Source: Pseudomonadota bacterium (GTDB lineage: Bacteria > Desulfobacterota > Desulfobulbia > Desulfobulbales > SURF-16). From it: a stretch of 38,885 bases of DNA. This document shows, piece after piece, positions 23,678-29,320 of the stretch; within the stretch, counting starts at the first letter, position 1; the number at the start of each line of letters is the position of its first letter. The position numbers and the translations under genes are program-made. Where the stretch lies: assembly GCA_018897105.1 (NCBI GenBank), contig JAHILF010000137.1, positions 1-38,885 of the forward strand, written 5' to 3'. Under the pieces are notes generated by a model that did no database searches, was not told the DNA's origin, and saw nothing but the letters and a program-made list of their open reading frames with translations.

Positions 23678-24128
23678 GGATCATTCCTTATAATGAAAAT
23701 TAGAATGCTAACGCCATATAAGACATAGGTAACTAATCCGCCAAATCAAGGCGGCGCATTACACCGTGATATAGATAAATATTTATTCCCAAATATCTTA
23801 GCCAATGTAAGATATCTGGAAGCGAAAAAAGCCCAACAAGTTCGTATCTGGTTTCTTGATATCTACACAAAGTCAAAAATATTGACAACGTAATTGAGTC
23901 ATATACGTTTATTTCTAACCGATATCATTCATTTTTGGCTTGATATCAAGGCAAATGGCAAGTCTTACGTTGCATGATGTTCATGCGTTGTAACGTTTAA
24001 TCGTTCGAACGTTGAAACGTCTGTTTCGTCGGCACAGTAGAATTGCTTTCCCCGACCGGCCCTGATATGATAGGCGGCAGTTGCAAAAGGTTATTCTTCT
24101 CTCACGGGCACAGCATAAGGAGGATTTT
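23678..24128. other. AT-rich intergenic stretch upstream of the ATPase gene
   Basis: No gene is visible. The stretch holds a hairpin CCGCC-AAATCAA-GGCGG (23738-23754), several GATATC sites including a 12-base palindrome CTTGATATCAAG near 23939-23950, and an 8-base periodic repeat at 23983-24030. It should contain the promoter of the ATPase cassette (minus strand) and of the DUF362 operon (plus strand), but I cannot pick a clear one. The composition changes from AT-rich to GC-rich near 24040. Confidence 0.5.
23983..24030. repeat. 8-bp periodic repeat, about six units
   Basis: Units read ATGCGTTG, TAACGTTT, AATCGTTC, GAACGTTG, AAACGTCT and GTTTCGTC, with the CGTT/ACGT core repeating every 8 bases. 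The pattern is the same type as the array at 32371-32450. Confidence 0.6.
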
Positions 24129-25043
24129 ATGGACAGGCGTCAGTTCATCAAGGATGTTTTCCTCTGGTCAGCCGGGGCCTCCCTGGCCATTCCCCAGTTC
24201 CGCATCATTCCCAGCGTTTTGGCGGCCGAGAAGCCACAACCGCTCCTCTCTGTGGCCAAGGGTTCGGACTACGCGGCTCTGGTCTCACGGGTGCTGGCCC
24301 CCCTTGGCGGCATGGGCCAGTTTGTCAAGCCCGGTGACAAGGTGGTGATCAAGCCCAACATGGGCTGGGACCGGAAACCGGAGCAGGCGGCCAATACCAA
24401 CCCCCTGGTGGTCATGGCCCTGGCCAATCTGGCCCTGCAGGCCGGGGCGGGCAAGGTGATGATTTTTGATCGTTCCTGCAACGAGGCGCGGCGCTGCTAT
24501 GCCAACAGCGGCATTCAGGCCGCCCTGGCCGGTCTTGATGACCGGCGGTTGAAAATGGACCATATGGACAGCCGCAAATTCGTGCCGGTGCAGATCAGTC
24601 GAGGAAAATCATTGACCAGCTGGGAGATCTATAAGGACGCCCTGGATGCGGACTGTTACATCAATGTGCCGGTGGCCAAGCACCACGGCCTGAGCCGGCT
24701 GACCCTGGGCCTGAAGAACAGCATGGGGGTGATCGGCGGCAACCGGGGGGACATGCATCATGATCTCGGCCAGAAGCTGGCGGACCTGGCCACGGTCATC
24801 AGGCCGAAACTGACGGTGATCGACGCCACCCGCATTCTGTTGCGCAACGGGCCCCAAGGCGGCGATCTCAAGGACGTGAAACAGCTCGACACCCTGATCG
24901 CCTCAGCCGACCCCGTGGCGGCGGACGCCTATGCCACCACTCTTTTCGATCTGCAGCCTGCTGATATCGATTCCACCGTGGCTGCGTACAAAATGGGGCT
25001 GGGCGAGATGGATCTGGCCAAGATCAAGATATTGACCGCCTGA
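24129..25043 (+). CDS. Tat-exported DUF362 domain protein
   Basis: A 304-residue protein starting Met-Asp-Arg-Arg-Gln-Phe-Ile-Lys, a twin-arginine export signal (Arg-Arg-x-Phe-Ile-Lys), with a hydrophobic core and a cleavage-type Val-Leu-Ala-Ala-Glu near residue 33. The rest is a DUF362 domain: Lys-Pro-Asn-Met-Gly-Trp (about 75), Asp-Arg-Ser-Cys-Asn, Asn-Val-Pro-Val-Ala-Lys-His-His (about 180), and a later Asp-Ala-Thr-Arg-Ile-Leu. DUF362 proteins are thought to be iron-sulfur or redox-linked; the function is unproven. A perfect AAGGAGG ribosome site fixes the start at 24129 rather than 24081. The polyferredoxin gene follows after 7 bases, so the two form an operon acting at or outside the membrane. 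Confidence 0.87.
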   Translation: MDRRQFIKDVFLWSAGASLAIPQFRIIPSVLAAEKPQPLLSVAKGSDYAALVSRVLAPLGGMGQFVKPGDKVVIKPNMGWDRKPEQAANTNPLVVMALANLALQAGAGKVMIFDRSCNEARRCYANSGIQAALAGLDDRRLKMDHMDSRKFVPVQISRGKSLTSWEIYKDALDADCYINVPVAKHHGLSRLTLGLKNSMGVIGGNRGDMHHDLGQKLADLATVIRPKLTVIDATRILLRNGPQGGDLKDVKQLDTLIASADPVAADAYATTLFDLQPADIDSTVAAYKMGLGEMDLAKIKILTA

Positions 25044-25050
25044 GCCGCCC

Positions 25051-26610
25051 ATGGTCCGTAAAAGGAATATCCCGGCCTACTTTTGGCGCCGGCTGAGCCA
25101 GCTGCTGTTTTTTGCCCTTTTTCTCTTTCTGTTCATCAAGACGGATTATTCCGGTTCCGACGAGCTGGAATATGCCGTCAATATTCTCTTCCGCATTGAC
25201 CCGCTGCTGGCCCTGGCCGCTATTTTCGCCGGCAAGACCATTGTTGCCCTGATGCTGCCGGCGGTTTTTACTCTGATCTTTACCCTTGTTTTCGGCCGTT
25301 CCTTCTGCGGCTGGATCTGCCCCATGGGCACCCTGGTGGATGGCGGTGCTTCTGTCATCCGCCCCCCCAAAGGGACTGCGGGAAGCGACTTGCGCGCCGT
25401 CAAATATTATCTGCTGATTTTTATCCTGGTGGCAGCTCTGCTGGGCCTGCCCCTGGCCGGTTATCTTGACCCCTTTTCCCTGCTGGTGCGCGCCTTTTCC
25501 TTTGCCCTGTATCCGGCTTTTGATTTTGCCGTCTCCTCCTTCTTCACCTTCACTTACCTGCACGCCCCGGACTGGGTCAATGCCGCCACTGAGCCGGTCT
25601 ACGAGCTGCTGAAAAAATCCATCCTTCCCTTCAGCCACCGGGTCTATGGGCTGGGCCTCCTCTCCCTGCTGCTCTTTGCCCTGGTCCTCTTGCTGAACCA
25701 CTGGCAGCGCAGGTTTTTCTGCCGCAACCTCTGCCCCCTGGGCGGCCTGCTGGCCCTGGTCTCCCGGTTTTCTCTGCTTGCGGCCCAGGGTGGGAACGAG
25801 GATTGCGGTAAATGCCGGCAATGCCGCAGTATCTGCCGCATGGGCGCCATTGCTGAGGACCGGCGGATCTCGACCGCGGACTGCAATCTCTGTCTCGACT
25901 GTCTGGCCCTTTGTCCCCGCAACAAAATCCATCTCTCCTTTCATCGTCCGCTGCCTGCTGCCGGCTCCTACGGCATGACCCGCCGGGCCTTTGCCGGCAC
26001 GGTGGCCACGGGTGCGCTGCTGCCGCTTTTCCTGCCGGGCAGACTCCTGGCCCGCCGGCCGGACCCCTTGCTGATCAGGCCCCCCGGCGCCCTGCCGGAG
26101 GAGGAGTTTCTCGGCCGCTGCGTGCGCTGCGGCGAGTGTATGAAGGTGTGCATCGGTAATGCCCTGCAGCCCGCCTTGCTCGAAGCCGGCATTGAGGGGA
26201 TGTTTACTCCCATGGTGCGCAGCCGCATCGGCTACTGTGAGTATAACTGCACCCTGTGCGGCCAGGTCTGCCCTTCCGGGGCCATCAAAAAACTCGCCCT
26301 GCCCGACAAGCACGCTCAGGTCATCGGCCGGGCGTTTTTCGACAAAAATCTCTGCCTGCCCTATGCCAAAGGCATCCCGTGTATTGTCTGCGAAGAGCAT
26401 TGCCCGACCCCGGATAAGGCCATCAAGTTCCGCGAGCAGTCGGTGGTCAATGCCAGGGGTGAAACCGTGACCGTACTGCAGCCCTTTGTGGTGGATGATC
26501 TGTGCATCGGCTGCGGCATCTGTGAAAACAAATGCCCGTTGCCCGGCAGGGCCGCGGTCAGGGTGACCAGCGAAGGTCAGGCGCGCCAGGCTGGTAGACA
26601 TTTTTTGTGA
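25051..26610 (+). CDS. Membrane polyferredoxin, NapH-NapG-like fusion
   Basis: A 519-residue protein. The N-terminal half has about five membrane helices and the two NapH/CcoG-type Cys motifs, Phe-Cys-Gly-Trp-Ile-Cys-Pro (C86, C90) and Phe-Cys-Arg-Asn-Leu-Cys-Pro. The middle holds two Cys-x2-Cys-x2-Cys-x3-Cys clusters (about 250-290). Then comes an internal hydrophobic stretch preceded by Thr-Arg-Arg-Ala-Phe, as in a Tat signal, and a C-terminal NapG-like half with further Cys clusters, ending in a classical Cys-Ile-Gly-Cys-Gly-Ile-Cys-x3-Cys-Pro. It probably passes electrons between membrane quinol and the exported DUF362 partner encoded 7 bases upstream. The internal Tat-like segment may be a membrane anchor. 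Confidence 0.86.
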   Translation: MVRKRNIPAYFWRRLSQLLFFALFLFLFIKTDYSGSDELEYAVNILFRIDPLLALAAIFAGKTIVALMLPAVFTLIFTLVFGRSFCGWICPMGTLVDGGASVIRPPKGTAGSDLRAVKYYLLIFILVAALLGLPLAGYLDPFSLLVRAFSFALYPAFDFAVSSFFTFTYLHAPDWVNAATEPVYELLKKSILPFSHRVYGLGLLSLLLFALVLLLNHWQRRFFCRNLCPLGGLLALVSRFSLLAAQGGNEDCGKCRQCRSICRMGAIAEDRRISTADCNLCLDCLALCPRNKIHLSFHRPLPAAGSYGMTRRAFAGTVATGALLPLFLPGRLLARRPDPLLIRPPGALPEEEFLGRCVRCGECMKVCIGNALQPALLEAGIEGMFTPMVRSRIGYCEYNCTLCGQVCPSGAIKKLALPDKHAQVIGRAFFDKNLCLPYAKGIPCIVCEEHCPTPDKAIKFREQSVVNARGETVTVLQPFVVDDLCIGCGICENKCPLPGRAAVRVTSEGQARQAGRHFL

Positions 26611-26625
26611 CACTCGGCTTCATCA

Positions 26626-26654
26626 TTGACAGGAACAGACAATTTGTCTATGAT
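26626..26654 (+). promoter_or_regulatory. Strong sigma-70 promoter with palindrome in the spacer
   Basis: A perfect TTGACA (26626-26631), a 17-base spacer and TATGAT (26649-26654, five of six) lie 56 bases upstream of the REC-PAS gene. The spacer contains the palindrome GACAA-T-TTGTC (26638-26648), well placed to be a repressor operator. Confidence 0.65.
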
Positions 26655-26709
26655 TTTGCTGGTGTTTTTCTGAAAGAATAGCCTATCATTTTGATGGATT
26701 AAGAGCCCT

Positions 26710-27843
26710 ATGGACACGAAGAAAGAGATTAAAAAAATTCTGGTGGTGGACAATAACTCGGTCATCCTGCGTTTGATGAGTCATATGCTGGAGGAGATGG
26801 GGTACGAGGTCTACACAGCCGTTGACGGTCTGGACGCCCTGGAGATTCTTAGCGGCTTTCTTCCTGATGTGATCTTTGTTGATCTGGTGATGCCCAAAAT
26901 CAATGGTGAGAAGTTGTGCCGCATTGTGCGCAGCCTGCCGGAGATGGAGGGGGTTTTTCTCGTTATTTTCTCGGCAATCGCGGCAGAGGAACAGGTCGAT
27001 GTCAAGAAAATCGGTGCGGATGCCTGTATCGCCAAGGGGCCGTTCAAGGAGATCAGGGAGCACGTAAAAAAAGTGATTGCCATGGCCGCCAGCCAGCGTC
27101 CATCTTTTCCCACATGGGAGATCCTCGGCTCGGAGAGTATTTTTGAACGTGAGATCACCAAAGAGCTGCTTTCCACCACAAAACACTTTGAGATCGCCTT
27201 AAACCGTATTTCAGACGTTTTTTTCGAACTCACTCCAGAGGGCAAAATCGTCTATGCCAATGAGGCCGCCTGTAAAATGCTTGGCCTTGTCGAAGAAAAG
27301 GTGCTCTCTCTGCGATTTGAGAATTTTTTCTCCGCAGAGCAGCGGCCCGTTATCGAAAAGCTGCTCTTGCAGGTCGACTCCGAGCTTGTCACCAAGGGAG
27401 AGGATAAGCCGCTGTTTATGCATGACCGACAGATTCTGCTGAACATGTTGGCGGTCAGTGATCTGACCCAGCGGTTTATCATCGTCATCATCCATGATAT
27501 CACCGAGCGCAAGCGGACGGAGACGCAACTGATCAAGCAGCAGGAAGATCTGGAAAAGCTGGTGGCGGAGCGGACCGTGGCCCTGATGGAGGCCAATACC
27601 AAACTGCAGCAGGATATTGTGGAGCGCAAGAAACTCTATGACCAGCGCGAGGAGCTGAACCAGCAGCTGGAAAACGCCTTGGCCAAGGTGAAAACCCTGA
27701 GCGGTTTTCTGCCCATCTGCTCGGCATGCAAGAAAATCCGCGATGACAAGGGCTACTGGCAGCAGCTGGAAGCCTATCTCGTCAAGCACTCAGGCACGGA
27801 ATTCAGCTACAGCATCTGCCCGGAATGTTCCAAAAAGCTCTAG
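26710..27843 (+). CDS. Response regulator with REC and PAS domains and a C-terminal double-CxxC module
   Basis: A 377-residue soluble protein. The receiver domain (about 8-125) has phospho-acceptor D58, the conserved Ser (S88) and Lys (K109). A PAS domain follows (about 155-275, ending Asp-Ile-Thr-Glu-Arg-Lys), then a coiled coil (about 275-328). The last 48 residues hold C337-x2-C340 with Lys-x-Ile-Arg-Asp and C370-x2-C373. This Leu-Pro-Ile-Cys-x2-Cys-Lys module closes many deltaproteobacterial signalling proteins, and the two CxxC pairs suggest a zinc ribbon or redox switch. There is no kinase, DNA-binding or GGDEF output domain, so the output is probably protein contact. A good promoter lies upstream (26626-26654). 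Confidence 0.88.
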   Translation: MDTKKEIKKILVVDNNSVILRLMSHMLEEMGYEVYTAVDGLDALEILSGFLPDVIFVDLVMPKINGEKLCRIVRSLPEMEGVFLVIFSAIAAEEQVDVKKIGADACIAKGPFKEIREHVKKVIAMAASQRPSFPTWEILGSESIFEREITKELLSTTKHFEIALNRISDVFFELTPEGKIVYANEAACKMLGLVEEKVLSLRFENFFSAEQRPVIEKLLLQVDSELVTKGEDKPLFMHDRQILLNMLAVSDLTQRFIIVIIHDITERKRTETQLIKQQEDLEKLVAERTVALMEANTKLQQDIVERKKLYDQREELNQQLENALAKVKTLSGFLPICSACKKIRDDKGYWQQLEAYLVKHSGTEFSYSICPECSKKL

Positions 27844-27858
27844 CCGGAACTGCAGGAC

Positions 27859-27933
27859 AAGGAATAATCACCCCCCTGCATGCAGACAATCCGTTCCGGG
27901 TGGGTTTGGTACGACGCCTCGGTGATTATCCTT
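27859..27933. repeat. Inverted repeat downstream of the REC-PAS gene
   Basis: AAGGAATAATCACC (27859-27872) is matched by GGTGATTATCCTT (27921-27933), identical except for one extra base, around a 48-base spacer. CCGGAAC/GTTCCGG (27844-27850, 27893-27899) offers an alternative pairing. It could be a transcription-end structure or part of the repeat-rich zone that follows. Confidence 0.45.
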
Positions 27934-27942
27934 TCTGAAATG

Positions 27943-28006
27943 CTATCCGGGTTTGATGGATCGCGGGCATGGCCCGCTCCTACGGTAGGAGCGAGGCTCC
28001 GGATAG
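27943..28006. repeat. REP/BIME-like palindromic element
   Basis: TCGCGGGCATGGCCCGCTCCTAC begins at 27961 and is itself a palindrome. It is followed immediately by an inverted half unit GTAGGAGCGAGGCTCC (27985-28000). The pair is bracketed by CTATCCGG (27943-27950) and CCGGATAG (27999-28006). Near-identical units lie at 38489-38560. The sequence is strikingly close to the REP sequences of Pseudomonas. No REP-associated (RAYT) transposase is in this window. Confidence 0.75.
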
Positions 28007-28021
28007 TTACAGTGTGGTGGT

Positions 28022-28117
28022 GATCGTCTCCTATGGTATAATAAAACCGAGACTTCCCAGCTGTTAGGCCTCAGCCGCAAGAATCTGTGGGAAAAGCTGA
28101 AGTTATACCATTTCTAA
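28022..28117 (+). pseudogene. Orphan C-terminus of an NtrC-family regulator (Fis-type HTH)
   Basis: From 28040 to the TAA at 28115-28117 the frame reads Asn-Lys-Thr-Glu-Thr-x-Gln-Leu-Leu-Gly-Leu-Ser-Arg-Lys-Asn-Leu-Trp-Glu-Lys-Leu-Lys, the typical final helix-turn-helix of sigma-54-dependent activators. About 31 codons are open before a TAG at 28003-28005, inside the REP-like element. There is no start codon and no AAA+ or receiver domain, so this is the tail of a regulator gene cut off by rearrangement at the repeat. It overlaps the next reading frame in another phase. Confidence 0.7.
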
Positions 28118-28419
28118 GCCGCGACTGGATCTGCCCCGTCAATTTCCCGACAGATGTCAGCGACCGGCTGGTCATTTTGGTGTCCGGCAAAAGACAGCGC
28201 CGCGATCTGCTTGTTTTTCCTCGCCAAATCTTCTGGTTTGCCTTGATTGTTGAGCTGATTTTCACTATGGTATTGGGAACGCTGCTCTTTGTCTTTCTCT
28301 CGCCGCCCGGCCTTATCGGCCTGGAGATCATGCGGGCCGTTTTTTTTCATACCCTGGTCTGTGAGGGACTTGTGGTGGCAGCGGTGCTTCTGGCATTTTT
28401 AGGCGGCCGCAGGCGGTGA
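28087..28419 (+). CDS. Possible small membrane protein or gene fragment
   Basis: A frame of 110 codons starting at a GTG (28087). The first dozen residues overlap the tail of the regulator remnant in another phase and are unlikely to be genuine. After a basic stretch (Arg-Gln-Arg-Arg-Asp) there are two hydrophobic helices (about 48-72 and 83-104) and a basic end (Gly-Gly-Arg-Arg-Arg). Codon choice from about 28120 onward fits the host. No ribosome site supports any start, so it may be the 3' part of a broken gene. I do not recognise a family. Confidence 0.4.
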   Translation: MGKAEVIPFLSRDWICPVNFPTDVSDRLVILVSGKRQRRDLLVFPRQIFWFALIVELIFTMVLGTLLFVFLSPPGLIGLEIMRAVFFHTLVCEGLVVAAVLLAFLGGRRR

Positions 28420-28593
28420 CTCGTGCACCAGGTGCGGCCAATGCCGCCAGGCCGGCCCGCTGGGCCTTGAGCCGGCCGCAGGTGATGGGGCGGCCGGTCG
28501 CTGTACTGCTGGAACTGCGGTGAGTGAGTGGAAAGCTGCAAGGCCGCTTCATTGCGGCTGGGCTGGGATAAACGTCAATGACAGGTTCGGGAA

Positions 28594-28806
28594 ATGGAAC
28601 GAGCGGATTACCGGAGCGACTGCTGAAAGGGCTACAAGGACGCTAGGCTGCGTCTGAGAGAGAGCGGAACGGGCATGCGTTTCAGCTTTATCTGCACCCT
28701 GGCCCAGGCGGGCAGGATGGAGCGCGTGGTTGTCAATGCCGATGGCCGGGTCGTCTCCAGGAAGAAGACCCCGGAAGGGATCGTATTTGAGGTCGAAAAA
28801 ACCTAG
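28594..28806 (+). CDS. Short frame with in-frame TGA: candidate selenoprotein or pseudogene
   Basis: From the ATG at 28594 the frame reads ten residues ending Ser-Asp-Cys, then TGA (28624-28626), then 59 residues to a TAG at 28804. The part after the TGA looks coding: host-like third positions and strand-forming sequence such as Arg-Val-Val-Val-Asn-Ala-Asp-Gly-Arg-Val-Val. Eleven bases after the TGA a six-pair stem GGACGC/GCGTCT (28638-28643, 28650-28655) closes a loop TAGGCT, near the geometry of bacterial SECIS elements. Against this, the same frame upstream has further TGA codons at 28525 and 28579, the ribosome site is poor, and selenocysteine machinery cannot be seen here. Without readthrough only a 43-residue frame from 28675 is possible. 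Confidence 0.35.
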
Positions 28807-28821
28807 CAGGCTCAGCCCTTG

Positions 28822-29172
28822 CTATTGTATCTTGAAGGTCTCGTCATCTTCGTAAATGTGACGGAACCCGTGGATCTCTTCCAGTTCGATCATTTTTTCT
28901 ATGGCCTCTTCCCTGGTAATGCCGAGTGAGGCGGCGATGTCATCTATGTGGTAGCAGGGCTCACCGTCCTTTGTGCATCCGCTCGGTTTCAGCTCAGGAT
29001 AACAGGCGCTGGTTGCCGTATGGGAGGCCTGGCCGAGCACTTCCCTGATCTCGGGGGGGCCGTAAAGCAGCAGCCATTCAACGGCTTCAGACCAAATTTC
29101 GCTGTCAATGGTTTTGTTTTCAACCACCGCCATGGCCATTTCCACTGTCCAAGTGCTTTTGAATTTGTCCAT
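28822..29172 (-). CDS. Small acidic protein of unknown function
   Basis: A 116-residue soluble protein that I cannot name. It starts Met-Asp-Lys-Phe-Lys-Ser-Thr-Trp-Thr-Val-Glu and has a helical first half with Trp-Leu-Leu-Leu-Tyr-Gly-Pro-Pro-Glu-Ile-Arg. The middle segment contains three Cys and a Cys-Tyr-His, then a region like a short helix-turn-helix (Ile-Ala-Ala-Ser-Leu-Gly-Ile-Thr-Arg-Glu-Glu-Ala), and an acidic tail. AGGA lies 7 bases before the ATG at 29172, preferred over an upstream TTG at 29193. Its neighbours do not point to a role. Confidence 0.7.
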   Translation of the reverse strand: MDKFKSTWTVEMAMAVVENKTIDSEIWSEAVEWLLLYGPPEIREVLGQASHTATSACYPELKPSGCTKDGEPCYHIDDIAASLGITREEAIEKMIELEEIHGFRHIYEDDETFKIQ

Positions 29173-29320
29173 TGCTTTTCCTGTATTGCTCAATGTAGTT
29201 TTGTTGACTGAGTGGAACTTTATTGATTGTAATCATCTCCATATGATAAATCAACAGAAGTGAAATTTCTCTTATCAAATGCGTCCCTTCTTTTCACACT
29301 AACCACACAAGGTTTTCGTA

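Noticed and set aside
23705-23765. attC-like integron site near TAACGCC and GGCGGCGCATTA
   Set aside because: The core sites do not match GTTRRRY/RYYYAAC well and no integrase or cassette array is present.
25024-26613. 529-codon minus-strand frame over the polyferredoxin gene
   Set aside because: Gln/Gly/Ala-rich shadow of the plus-strand gene, which has intact cysteine clusters and membrane helices.
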